This document shows positions 25,173 to 41,200 of a stretch of DNA of 64,000 nucleotides, piece by piece. How positions within the stretch are numbered: position 1 is the first letter of the stretch; each line of letters begins with the position of its first letter. A program made the position numbers and the translations under genes. This DNA comes from Pseudomonadota bacterium (GTDB taxonomy: Bacteria; Myxococcota_A; UBA796; SXON01). The stretch is taken from contig JAUXTN010000159.1 in the NCBI GenBank assembly GCA_030684355.1, positions 1 to 64,000 on the forward strand. The letters run 5' to 3'. The notes under the pieces are model-generated. The model was not told the DNA's origin and did no database searches. It saw only the letters and a program-made list of their open reading frames with translations.

Positions 25173-27788
25173 ATGAACAGCTCCCGTCCGCTCCCGACGA
25201 CGAGCCACGCGCTGCTACTGACATTCCTTGGCTGCCTCCTGTCTTGCGACGGTGCCGTCGATGCGCATCCCGTCGTCGACCGCGTTCACGATATCGACGG
25301 GGACGGTGCTGGCTCCGCTCGCGACTGCGACGACGCGTCTGCGGATGTGTTTCCCGGCGCGCAGGAGCGCTGCAACGGCGTGGACGACGACTGCGACGGC
25401 ACGGTGGACCTCGAAGCGGCCGACATGGCGATCTGGTACGCCGACGCCGATCGCGACGGGTTCGGCGGCGCCGAGACCCTGTCCGCGTGCCTTGCCCCCG
25501 AGGGCTGGGCGGCCGTGGGCGGGGACTGCGACGACGCCGACGGCGACGTCCAACCCGCAGGCACGGAGCGCTGCGGCGGCGCGGACGAGGACTGCGACGG
25601 CCTCCTGGACGACGACGACCCCGACCTCGCCGACGCGGCTACCTGGCACCTCGACGCCGACGGCGACGGCCACGGCGATCCCACGCGCGCCACGGCCGCG
25701 TGCTCGGCTCCCGTCGGACACGTCACCAGCGCCGACGACTGTGACGACTCCGCCGGCGGCGTGCACCCGGGCGCCGTCGAGGCGTGCGACAGCTTCGATC
25801 AGGACTGCGACGGAGAGGCGGACGAGGGCGCCGGGATCGAGGTCTACGCCGACGCCGACGGCGACGGATGGGGCGACCCCGGCCACGCGCTCGAGGCGTG
25901 CCCCGTACCCGAAGGCTGGACCGCCCTCTCCGGAGACTGCGACGACACCGATCCCCTCGCGAGGCCCGACGGGGTCGAGGTATGCGACGAGGCGGACCGG
26001 GACGAGGACTGCGACGGCTACGCGGATGACGCGGACGGCGACAGCGTCGGCGCGACCTGGCACAGCGACGGCGACGGCGACGGGTTCGGCGATCCCGCCT
26101 CCGCGACGACCAGCTGCGATGCGCCGGCCGGACACCTCGCGGACGCCTCCGATTGCGACGACGCCGATCCCTCCGTCAACCCCGCGGCCGCCGAGCTCTG
26201 CAACGCCGCGGACGACAACTGCGACGGCGTCACGGACGGAACCGACGCCGCCGACGCATCGACCTGGTACGCCGATCTCGACAGCGACGGCTACGGCGAC
26301 GCCGCCGCCTCGGCCGGCGCCTGCGACGCCCCCGCCGGCTACGTCGCCGACGACTCCGACTGCGCCGACACCGACGCGGCGCGGAGCCCCGCGGGCGTGG
26401 AGACCTGCGACGACGGCGTCGACGACGATTGCGATGGAATCGACACGGTCTGCGGTCGCCTGTCCGGGACGCTCGAGCTGGGCGCGTCCGCGGCCCTCCT
26501 CGTGGAAGGCGACAGCCCCGGAGACCTCGCCGGTTGGGCCGTGGCCTTCGCGGGGGATCTCGACGGCGACGGCGCGGATGACGTGCTCATAGGCGCTCCG
26601 GAGAGCGACGCGAGCGGCCTCGCCGACGGCGGACAAGGGGGCGCGGTGTACGGCTTCTTCGGCGGCCATGCCGGCACCGAGCCGGTCGCGTGGGCGGACG
26701 TCACGCTGCTCGGGGGGATCGCGAGTCGCGCGGGACTCTCGCTCGCTCCGGCGGGCGATCTCTGGGGGGACGGACGGGCGTGGATCCTCGTCGGCGGGAT
26801 GGCGGGGGCGTACGCCGTGCCGTCCCCCTACTCGATGGACCTGGACGACACGTTCTCCGAGGGCGGGCTCATCTGCGTGAAGGAGGCCGATGACGACCTG
26901 ACCGGGTGGGCGGTCGCGGGCGCGGAGGACATGGACGGCGACGGCCTGCCCGAGCACCTCGTGGGTGCGCCCTACAACGACGACGGCGGCGATTCGTCGG
27001 GAAAGGTCTACCGTGGCTGCGAATCGTACTATTCGCTCTCGTCGACGGTCCTCACGTACGTCGCCAGCTACACCGGCGAGTCGGCCGGCGACCTCGCGGG
27101 CGCCGCGCTCTCCGGCGCCGGCGACACCGACGGCGACGGGCTCGGCGACTTCCTCGTCGGCGCGCCCTACGACGACGACGTCGCCACCTCCTCCGGCAAG
27201 GTCTACCTCGTGCAGGGCGGCGGCAGCGCCGGCGATCTCGACCTCGCCTCGGCCGACGCGTCCTGGGTCGGCACGGGCGCCGGCGACCTCGCGGGGACGG
27301 CCCTGTGGGGCGGAGGCGACCTCGACGGCGACGGCTACGACGACATCGGCGTAGGCAGCGGCGGGGCCGGCGCCTGGGTGCTGTTCGGTACGTCCGCGAG
27401 CGCGTCGGGCTCGCTCTCCGACGCGGACGTTCGGTTCGGGGCCGAGGCGGATGGCGACGCGGCGGGCGCGGACGTGTCCGGCGGCGCGGACGTCGACGGC
27501 GATGGCGTGGCCGACTTCGTGGTCTCCGCGCCGGGCGGAGATCGGGCCGCCGCCGACGGAGGCGTCGTCTACGTGATCGCCGGTCCCCTCGCCGCGGGGA
27601 CGATCGGCCTCGACGAGGCCGACGCCTTCCTCGTGCTCGACGACGTCGACGGCATGGCGGGCTGGTCGATCGACGCCACGGGTGACGCCGACGGCGACGG
27701 CATCGCCGATCTGCTCGTGGGCGCACCCGGCCTCGCGAGCGACGGCACCGAGACGGGCGGCGCCTTCCTCGTGCTGGGCGGGCCATGA
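25173..27788 (+). CDS. Metal-binding-repeat and FG-GAP lipoprotein 1
   Basis: An 871-aa lipoprotein that opens a six-gene chain. Signal and lipobox are in HALLLTFLGCLLSC. Residues of about 40-430 are seven or so units pairing DCDD with CNGVDDDCDG-type motifs (MopM, putative metal binding) and linkers such as YADADRDGFGG. The C-terminal half is FG-GAP-like with AGDLDGDGADDVLIGAPES, AGDTDGDGLGDFLVGAPY and GGDLDGDGYDDIGVG. These acidic loops are expected to bind calcium and give a rigid stalk plus propeller. The ATG at 25173 is chosen because it starts the signal peptide. Its stop overlaps the next start (ATGA). Confidence 0.86.
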   Translation: MNSSRPLPTTSHALLLTFLGCLLSCDGAVDAHPVVDRVHDIDGDGAGSARDCDDASADVFPGAQERCNGVDDDCDGTVDLEAADMAIWYADADRDGFGGAETLSACLAPEGWAAVGGDCDDADGDVQPAGTERCGGADEDCDGLLDDDDPDLADAATWHLDADGDGHGDPTRATAACSAPVGHVTSADDCDDSAGGVHPGAVEACDSFDQDCDGEADEGAGIEVYADADGDGWGDPGHALEACPVPEGWTALSGDCDDTDPLARPDGVEVCDEADRDEDCDGYADDADGDSVGATWHSDGDGDGFGDPASATTSCDAPAGHLADASDCDDADPSVNPAAAELCNAADDNCDGVTDGTDAADASTWYADLDSDGYGDAAASAGACDAPAGYVADDSDCADTDAARSPAGVETCDDGVDDDCDGIDTVCGRLSGTLELGASAALLVEGDSPGDLAGWAVAFAGDLDGDGADDVLIGAPESDASGLADGGQGGAVYGFFGGHAGTEPVAWADVTLLGGIASRAGLSLAPAGDLWGDGRAWILVGGMAGAYAVPSPYSMDLDDTFSEGGLICVKEADDDLTGWAVAGAEDMDGDGLPEHLVGAPYNDDGGDSSGKVYRGCESYYSLSSTVLTYVASYTGESAGDLAGAALSGAGDTDGDGLGDFLVGAPYDDDVATSSGKVYLVQGGGSAGDLDLASADASWVGTGAGDLAGTALWGGGDLDGDGYDDIGVGSGGAGAWVLFGTSASASGSLSDADVRFGAEADGDAAGADVSGGADVDGDGVADFVVSAPGGDRAAADGGVVYVIAGPLAAGTIGLDEADAFLVLDDVDGMAGWSIDATGDADGDGIADLLVGAPGLASDGTETGGAFLVLGGP

Positions 27789-30700
27789 TCCTCCTCCTTG
27801 CCGCGTGCGCGCGGGACACCCCCCAAGGGGACGAGGCGCCCCACCTCTCCTTCGCGGATCCGTCGTGGGGCGACGTGCTCACGGGCACCGCCGGGGTCCT
27901 GGTCACGAGCAGCGGTTCGGGCTCCGTGGCAGTGGACGTCGAGGGCGAGCCCCTCGGGGAGGGAGCCGCCCCGCTCTCCCTGGCATGGGACACCACGACC
28001 GCCCTGGACGGGAACCACCGGCTCTCCGCCGTCTCGGGCGCCGGGGCCGAGGGCGCCGGGGCCGAGGGCGCCGTGGACGTCTGGGTGCGGAACGGCGAGC
28101 GCGACCTCGACGACGTCCGCTTCGTCCAGCCGTCGGACGGCGCCACGGTGTGCGGCACCATGGTCGTGGAGGCGTTCGTCGCGGAGGACACCGAGGAGGT
28201 GACGTTCCTCCTGGACGGCGCGGAGCAGGGGACCGCCTCGGCCGCGCCCTGGCGCTGGGAGTGGTCCACCACCCCGGGCGCCCACCGGCTCCGCGCCCGC
28301 GCGCGCTTCGCCGACGGCGCCGTCGCCCAGCGCACCATCGGCGTGACGGGTGCGGAGGACGGGTGCTCTCCCTCCCCCCGCGTCACCATCACGTCGCCGT
28401 CGGCCGAGGCCTGGACCGCCGAGGGCCTCACGCTGGCAGCGGAGGTCGACGCGGGCCTGCACGAGGTCGCGTGGTTCGTCGACGACGGGCTCTACGCGCG
28501 GGTCACCGAGGCACCCTGGTCCGTCGCGTGGGACACCTCGGCCTTCGTCGAGGGCGCCCACCGCATCCGGGCCGTGGCCTCCACGCCAGAGGCCGAGGGC
28601 CGGGCCGAGGTGCGCGTCGGCATCGACCGGACGCCTCCCACCGTGGGCGATGTCACCCCGGTTGAGGGCGCCGTCGTGTCCGGCACGGTGACGCTCGGCG
28701 CCGCGGTGAACGACGAGCAGGGAGTGGGCTCGGTCGTCGTGTCCGTGGATGGCGCGATCCTCTGCTCGTTCGAGGCGGGGCCCTACGCCTGCGCGTGGGA
28801 GACGGGTGGCTCGCCGGCGGGAGCGCACGTGGTCGGCTGGAGCGTGGTCGACCGCGCGGGGAACCGGGCGGAGGCCTCCGCGACCGTCACCGTCGACAAC
28901 CCGCCGGAGGTCGTCTGGTTGGCGCCGTCGGAGGGCGAGACGGTGTCGGGCGAGGTGCGCCTCGAGGTCGCGTTCGAGGACGACGAGGGCGTCGCGGCCA
29001 CGCAGCTCCTCGTGGACGGCGCGACGGTCGACGCCGCGTGGGACACCTGCACCGAGACCCTCGGCGCGCACACCCTCACCGCCGAGGCCGTCGACGCCGG
29101 AGGACAGGTCACGAGCGCATCGATCGACGTGGTGGTCGACCAGCCCTTCGAGATCGCGCTCGTCGCGGACACCGTGCTCGTCCCGGGCTCCCTCCTCGGC
29201 GCATGGTCGACCAACGATCATGCCGTCGCCCGGGTGGACTGGGACATCGACGGCGTTCGCGTCGCCAGCACGCTCTCGAGCGTCCCCACCGGGGATGGGG
29301 CCGACCCCGGCTGCGGCCTCGACTGCCCGGCGCTGTGCCTCGCCTGGTCGGGGGTCGCCGCGCTGTCCGGGGTGGCGGACGGGCCCGGCGTGCTCACCGC
29401 CACCGCGGTGGACGCGACCGGCGCCGTCGCCAGCGCCACGGCGGCGGTGGAGGTGCTGCTCGACGCCGACCGCGACGGGTACGTCACGGTGCTCGGGGGT
29501 GGGGACGACTGCGACGACGCCTCGGCGGACGTCCACCCCGGGGCGACCGAGGCCTGCGACGGCACCGACCAGGACTGCGACGGCGCCGCGGACGAGGACT
29601 TCGACGCCGACGCGGACGGCCACCTCGACGCGGACGCCTGTGCCGACGGCGACGACTGCGACGACACCGACGCCACCGTCTCCCCCAGCGCCGCGACGGA
29701 CGCCTGCGACGGTCGCGACGAGGACTGCGACGGCTGGATCGACTACGGCTCCACCCCCGGCGGCGGCACGGCGACCTTCGGCGGGGGCGGCGCGACGCTG
29801 ACGGTGGAGGACGACCTCTTCGGGAACGTCGTCACCGTCGACACGGACAGCCTCCTCACCGACCTCGCGATGTACCTCGACCCGTCGGGTTCCACCGACA
29901 CGACCCTGGTCGTGTTCGAGTCGACCGGCCTGTCCGTGTGGAGCCGGGCGGCGACCGCCGAGCTGGTCGGAGACGGGACCGCCGGCTGGTACGCCGCCGA
30001 GGGGCTCGAGATCCCCCTCCTCTCGAGCCGCTCCTACCTGCTCGCGGTCGAGGTGGACGGGCTGTCGGAGGTGTACCTCGACCCCGCCGCGGCGCTCGCG
30101 AGCGACGCCGGGGTGAGCCCCGCTGGCGCGATCCAGGCGTCCAGCGCGGGCGGTGCGCTCGGGGACGACCCGCTCCTGGCCGATCCCGACCCCGCGCGCC
30201 TGGCGTGGCAGCTCGTGACCGTGGCGGTGATCGACGCCGAGGATCGCGACGCGGACGGCGACGGCGTGAGCGCCCGGTGCGGGGACTGCGACGACGACGA
30301 TGCCGACGTGCTGCCCGGCGCGGTCGAGGCCTGCGACGGCGAGGACGGGGACTGCAGCGGCAGCGCCTCCGACGAGGCCGACGCCGACGCCGACGGCTAC
30401 CGCTTGTGCGACGCGGACTGCGACGACGCGGACGCGGCGGCGTGGCCCGGAGCGGTCGAGGCTTGCGACGGCGTCGACCAGGACTGCGACGGCAGCGCCA
30501 CGGGCGAGGAGGACGCGGACGCCGACGGCGTCCGCGTGTGCGAGGCGGACTGCGACGACACCGATCCCACCGTCGGGGCGGAGGCGTACTTCGCCGACGC
30601 CGACGGGGACGGCTTCGGCGACCCCGCGACGCCGGCGACCGAGTGCCCGGCGCCCGCCGGGTACGTCACGGACGGCACCGACTGCGACGACGCCGATGCG

Positions 30701-32232
30701 ACGGTGTACGCAGGCGCCGTCGAGGATTGCGACGGGGCGGACGACGACTGCGACGGGAGCGTGGACGAGGGGTGGGACGCCGACGGCGACGGGTGGCCGG
30801 CGTGCGAGGACTGCGACGACGCCGAGGCCAACGTCCGACCCGACGCCGAGGAGGTGTGCGGCGACGAGGTGGACGACGACTGCGACGGTGTCGCCACGCG
30901 CTGCCGGCTCGAGACCGGCGGCACGGTGGCCAGCGCCGCGGCCGTGCTCGTGGGCGAGGACGCGAGCGACTACGCCGGCTACGAGCTGGCGCGGGGCGAC
31001 GATCTCGACGGCGACGGGTACGCCGACATCGTGCTGTCGGCCGTCGGGGACGACGACGGCGGCGCGGACGCGGGAGCCCTCTACGTCGTGCGGGGCCCGG
31101 TGGTCGGGAGCCTCGACCTCTCCCTCGCCGACGCCAAGCGCTCCACCGGCACCGCCGCCTGGGGCAGCTACCTTCCGCTCGCCGTAGGCGAGGATCTCGA
31201 CGGCGACGCGGTCCCGGACATCCTCTTCGGGACGCCGGAGATGACCTTCGGCGGGCGGGACGCGGGCGGGGCCTACGTCTGGTCCGGCGACATCGCGGGG
31301 GCGGGCGACGACGCGGACTCCCTCGTCACCTTCGTCGGCGAGGACACCTACGACTACGCCGGCCAGACGGTCGCGATGTCGGACCTCGACGGGGACAGCG
31401 TCGCGGAGGCGCTGATCGGCTCCGGCAAGTCATCGGGGTACGTCTACGTCTTCTCCGCCCCCCTCTCCGGCACGCTCGACCTGTCCACCTCGGATGGCCG
31501 CTTCGTCGGCGAGGACAGCGGCGACGAAGCCGGGGACGGCCTCTGTCGGGCGGGAGACGTAGACGGCGACGGCCTCGACGACCTCTACATCGGCGCTCCG
31601 GGTGACGACGACACGTGGTTCAACGGCGGGGCGGTGTACCTGGTCCTGGGCGGGTCGATCGGGACGGTGGACCTCTCGGCGGCCGAGGCCAAGCTCCTGG
31701 GGGAGGACTCCGGCGACGGCATCGGGCGCCGCCTCGCGGGCCCGGGGGACGTGAACGGAGACGGCCTCGACGATCTCCTCGTCGGGGACTCGAGCGACGG
31801 CGACGGCGGCACGGGCGCGGGCGCGGCCTGGCTCGTGCTGGCCCCGATGGCGGGCACGTCCTCGCTGAGCGCGGCGGACGCGAAGCTCGTCGGGGTGGCG
31901 GCCTCCGGCGCCGGGTACGACGTGGCCGGCCCCGGCGACCTCGACGGCGACGGCTTCGCCGAGCTCCTCGTGGGGGCGAATTCCGCGGACGTCGGGGCGA
32001 GCAACGCGGGTGGCGCCTGGTTGTTGTACGGGCCCATCGCCGGGTCGGGCGACCTCTCCGACTCGGGTGTGCTCGTGTCGGGTGCGGCGTCGAGCGACGC
32101 GGTCGGCACCACGGTCGCCGGCGCCGGCGACGTCGACGGGGACGGCGCGCCCGACTTCCTGCTCGGCGCGACGGGCGTGGACACCGGCGGCTCCTCGGCG
32201 GGCGCCGTCTACCTGTTCGGAGGGGCGTTCTG

Positions 32233-32233
<1 letters not shown>
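27785..32233 (+). CDS. Giant Ig-like, metal-binding-repeat and FG-GAP lipoprotein 2
   Basis: A 1482-aa lipoprotein beginning MILLLAAC. About residues 20-560 are tandem Ig-like domains with motifs such as GAAVNDEQGVGSVVVSVDG and YACAWETGG, and endings like VTVDNPPEV. MopM-type DCDD...CDGTDQDCDG pairs follow, split by a beta domain without cysteines (about 660-815), then more MopM units and a C-terminal FG-GAP propeller (GDDLDGDGYADIVLS, AGDVDGDGLDDLYIG). A 15-bp repeat near 28050 encodes GAEGA units. It overlaps its upstream neighbour (ATGA) and meets the next gene at TGATG, and it shares its whole architecture with that next gene, so the pair are likely duplicates. Confidence 0.84.
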
Positions 32234-36230
<3,997 letters not shown>

Positions 36231-36234
<4 letters not shown>

Positions 36235-38213
36235 GGACGTGGGCGCTGGCGGCGCTCGCGGCGCTCGTGGCATGCGGCCGCACCGTCCCCTCCGACGGGG
36301 CGGTGGTCGAGACGTGCAACGGCGCCGACGACGACGGCGACGGCGCCGTGGACGAGGGCCTGCGCGCCGCCTGGTACGCGGACGGCGACGGCGACGGGTA
36401 CGGCGCCGGCTACGCGGTGGAGCGGTGCACGCGCGCCGCGGGCTGGGTGGCGACCGGCGGCGACTGCGACGACGGCGACGCCGCGCGCGCGCCCGGACGG
36501 ACGGAGCTCTGCAACGGCGCCGACGACGACTGCGACGGCGAGCTCGACGAGGGCCTGCTCTCCACGTGGTACGTCGACGTCGACCGCGACGGCTGGGGGG
36601 ACGCGGACGCGCCGATGGACGCCTGCACGGCTCCGGCGGGCGCGACCGCCGAGCCGGGGGACTGCGACGACGCGGACGCCACCGTGTTCCCCGGCGGGTC
36701 GGAGACCTGCGACGGCGTTGACCAGGATTGCGACGGCGCCGTCGATGACGGCGTGCTCACGACGTTCCACGCCGACGGCGACGCCGACGGCTACGGCGAC
36801 GCCGCGGCGGGGGTCGGCGCGTGCGCGGCGCCGGAGGGCTACACGCGGGACGGGACCGACTGCGACGACGGAGATCCCACGGCGAGCCCCGCGGGCACCG
36901 AGGCCTGCAACACGTGGGTCGACGAGGACTGCGACGGCACGGACAACGGCTGCACGCTCGCGGGCGCGCTCTCGCTCGCCCAGGCCGACCGCACCCTGCT
37001 CGTGGAGGGCGACAGCACGCGTGGCGTCGTGATCGGCGATGTGAACGGCGACGGCTACTCCGACCTGGCCGTCGGACGCCCGTCCTGGCGCGAGAACACC
37101 CTCCTCGGCGACGAACCCGCCTACGAGATGGGGGCGGTCTCGGTCCTGTTCGGGGGCGCGGGTGGCGGCATGCGCGAATACGGCGCCTCCCCGGGCGACG
37201 TCGAGGCCGATCTCGACCTCTCCAGCGGCACGACCGACGTGCCGACGCGCCTCGGCGAGACCGTCGTCCTCGCGGACATCGACGGTGACGGCGTGGACGA
37301 CCTGCTGGCGGGCGCGCCCGGATGGGATCCGGCCGGGCGTGTGCTCGTAGCGCCGGGGCCGGCGTCGGCATGGGGGTTTGCCGTCCGCGGCGAGGACGCC
37401 GAGGGCGAGCTCGGGAGCACGCTCGCCGTCGGGGACGCCGACGGCGACGGCGCGATGGACGTCCTGGTCGGCGAGGCCGGTCCGTACGCGAGCGTGTTCC
37501 TCCTCCAGGGCCCCCTCTCCAGCGACGTGGCCGCGGAGGACGTGACCGTCGCGGAGTGGGTGGCGGATCGGCCAACCGTCTACGCTTGCGACGCCAACGG
37601 CGACGGGCTCTCCGACGTGCTCCTCGGCTCCGCCGCGACGGTGTACGTCGCCCTCGCGCCGCACGCGGGCCTCTCCGAGGCCGAGGACATCGACATCCTG
37701 CTCGACGGCGCGAGCAGCGGTGGCACGGTGGGCTGCGCCGACCTCGACGACGATGGCTACGAGGATCTGCTCGTCGGCTCCCCGGGCGATGCCTCCGCCG
37801 GTGCCGCCTCGGGCGCCATGTTCCGGGTTCCGGGGCCGGTGACGGCGTCCACCGATGTCTCGGCCTACGACGCGGTCCTCGGGGAGGCCGCCGGAGACCA
37901 ACTCGGCGCCAGCCTCTCGCTCGTCGGAGACGTCGACGGGGACGGCGAAGACGACCTGGCGCTCGGCGCCCCGGGCGCGGACGGCTCGACCGGCGCGGAC
38001 GATCGGGGAGCGATCTACCTCCTCACCGGCCCGTTCGCGGGCACCGTCGATCTCGCGGACGCGACGCGCTTCGAGGGGGCCGAGGCCGACGACGGCGCCG
38101 GCGCGGCCTTGGGCGCGGCGGGTGACGTGAACGCCGACGGATACGCCGACTTTGCGGTGGTCGGCGGCTCGTTCGCTACCACGATGCAACTCATCTACGG
38201 CCGGGGAATGTGA
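36231..38213 (+). CDS. Metal-binding-repeat and FG-GAP lipoprotein 4
   Basis: A 660-aa lipoprotein with signal MRTWALAALAALVAC. Unlike genes 2 and 3 it lacks the Ig-like array and goes directly into about four MopM units (ETCNGADDDGDGAVDEG, ELCNGADDDCDGELDEG, ETCDGVDQDCDGAVDDG), then an FG-GAP region (GDVNGDGYSDLAVG, DIDGDGVDDLLAGAPG, GDVDGDGEDDLALGAPG). The GTG start at 36231 overlaps the previous stop (GTGA); the much longer open frame upstream is antisense-free shadow of the preceding gene. It ends 4 nt before the RHS gene, so it is the closest physical partner of that toxin-like protein. Confidence 0.84.
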
Positions 38214-38217
38214 CAGC

Positions 38218-41200
38218 ATGACGACGCTCTTGTCGATGATGGCGGGTGTCGCCCTGGCCTACGCTCCCGGTGTCGCGGACCTGCCGCAGCAACGCCAGGG
38301 CTTCGACCCGTCGCACGCGCAGCTCGCGTCGGGGAACGAGTCGATCGACCTGTTCGGCGGTGGCGTCAACCTCGCGAACACCGACCTGTGCCTGCCGGGA
38401 GGCTTCGGCCTCGATCTGTGCGTGGCACGCGAGTACTCGTCGAAGGTCAGCGACGAGCAGCTCGAGCGGCTCGATTCCAGTTGGGCGGGGCTCGGGTGGA
38501 CGATCCTGCCCGGCGGGCGGGTGGCCTACGACGACGAGTCGATGGACGGGACGCACTTCCGCATCCGGCTCCCCGGCGGCCCGGAGCAGCTCGCCTACCG
38601 GCTCGTCGACACCTCGGAGTCGGGGTGGGAGGGCATCTTCGCCTGGCACACGGAGAACTCGTCCCTCGTGCCCCGCTTCGGCCAGGACTACTCCGACTGG
38701 CTCGCGGGCGTCTCCACCGACAGCCTCTGGCGAGCCGGCCTCCCCGGACAGGGCACGACCGAGACGGCCGTGTACGTCACGAAGGACTTCAGCTACCTCT
38801 ACCACGGGGACGGCGACGAGCTCTACGCCCTGACCGCGTCGGGCGTGCGCTACACCTTCGACCTCGCCGACACGCAGGCCGACGGCTGGTCCTACGGCGT
38901 GGCCGTCGAGAACGCCTACGGCGACAGCTACACCCTCACCTACGATGCCTGCGCGACCACCGACCTGGCCGGCGCACTCTCCCAGGTGACCGACGCCACG
39001 GGGCGCACCCTCGCGTTCGGGGTCGATGCGGACTGCGAGCTCACCTCGGCGTCCTTCGGTGCGGGCGCGTTCACCTACGTCGTGACGGACGGCGAGCTCC
39101 AGCAGGTGACCGACGCCGCCGGCCTGGTGACCACCTACAGCTACGACGGCGACTACGACGAGCTGACCGGCATCGTACTGCCGACGGGCGGTACCGTCGC
39201 GTACGTGTACGGCACGGCCGAGGTGCTGCTGGACACCTACGAGTACACCTACGTCGACGAGTACACCGCCTTGACCGGCGAGGACGTGGAGTACTCGCGC
39301 TATGTCACCTCCAAGACCCAGGACGACGGTGACGGGAACGTGGCCGTCTGGGAGTTCGAGTACGACGACTACACCGACGGCGCCCCGCGCTTCGGCGTCG
39401 GCAGCGCGGCCCAGGCCTGGCGCGCGACCTCGGTGCACATGCCGGACGGCAGCGTGGTCGACCACTACTACGGCTCGATGTGCTTCGAGTACGAGTACGA
39501 CGTCGTCACCGACGAGTACGGCTCGTCCTACTACGAAGCCGACTACGAGCACATGGACGCCGCCTGCGACTCGGCTTGGGTGGGCCTGCCGCTGGCCACC
39601 CTGTGGTACGCCGATGCCGCCGACACCGTGCCGCTGCGCTTCGAGTACACCTACTACGGCTCCGACCCCCAGGTGTACTTCGTCAATGACCTGGGCACGC
39701 AGGCCGACCCGTACTGGACCTACGGGGGACTGAATTCGCTGTCGCTGGGGGATGCGGTCGACACGAACCCCTACGATGGCGTCTCCAGCGCCGCGCGGCG
39801 CATCCTGCCCGTCTACAGCGTGAGCGGGCCGGGGGAGAGCTGGTCGTCGATCGACGTGGTCACGACCCCGAACGACTTCCCGGCGGAATCCACGGTGACC
39901 TGGTTCGGGTACGTGGATGACGGCGCGTATGACATCTACGGCAACGCGCTGTTCCCATGGCGCTCCGGCTACGCGCCCCAGTACAGCGCCACCGAGCTCT
40001 ACGTGCTGGACGGCACGCGCACCACCTACGCCTGGGAGTCCGACGCGGGCGTGCTCGAGTGGAACCTCGTGCATGCCCCCGCCACGGTCGAGATGGGCTA
40101 CCCCACGAGCGACGGCACCGACCTCTCGGTCGTGTCCACCTCCACCGCCATCACCTACTCCTCGGACGCGGGGGAGCAGGGCTGGGTGACGCGGGTGGAC
40201 ACGCAGGCGCTCGGGGACTTCGAGGACAGCGACGGCACCACGCAGGTCAACCCCTCGCCCGACCGCTGGGTGACGTACGACTACTCGCGGAACGTCTCGG
40301 CCGGCGAGGTCGACGTGACGATCGACCTCGGCGGCCTCCGCACCGAGCGGCGCACCACGCGCTTCGGGCGGTTCACCGAGCTCGTGGGCGTAGAGGCGGA
40401 CGGGACCGAGGCCACGCTGATGACGGCGGACGTGGACGACTACGCCCGGGTGAACTCCGCGACCGACGCCAACGGGCAGATCACCACGTTCACCTACGAC
40501 GACGCCGGCCGCATGCTCTCGGTGACGCCCCCGCTCGGCGCCGCCACCACGATCGCCTACGACACCGCCAGCTACCCCCACACCGTGACCCAGGTGACCG
40601 GGAGCTCCGAGACCACCTGGACCTTCGACGGCCTCGGCCGGCTCACCCGCACCGTCTCGCCCAACGGCACCGGCGCGTGGAGCTACACGGACGTCGAGTA
40701 CGACGCGATGGGGAGGGCCTCCCGGACGTACCTGCCCCACGACGGCACCGCCGGCGCGTACGTCGAGCCCACGTACGACGGCCTCGGTCGCGTCACCGCG
40801 TCCGTCCGCACCGACGGCACCGTCACGACCACCACCACCACCGCCTACGACGGCTGGACCTCCACCTTCGTCGACGGCGAGGGCAACACGACCGTCCGCA
40901 CTGCCGACGGGCTCGGCCGGCTCGCGCTGCTCGACGCCCCCGCGGGCGTGGACACCGTCTCCTACTCGATGTTCGCGTCGCGCGGGGACACCGTGCTCGT
41001 CAACGACTCGACGGGCGCTCGCGTGGGCTCCCAGTCAAGCGTCTACGACGGCGGCGGCGAGCTCTGGTGGATCTCCGACCCGCAGTCGGGCACGCGGACC
41101 ACCGTCCGCGACGAGGCCGGCGACGTCACCTGCGAGTACGACGACAACGGCGACTACGTGGTGACGACGTACGATCACCGCGGCCGCCCGGCCACGACCC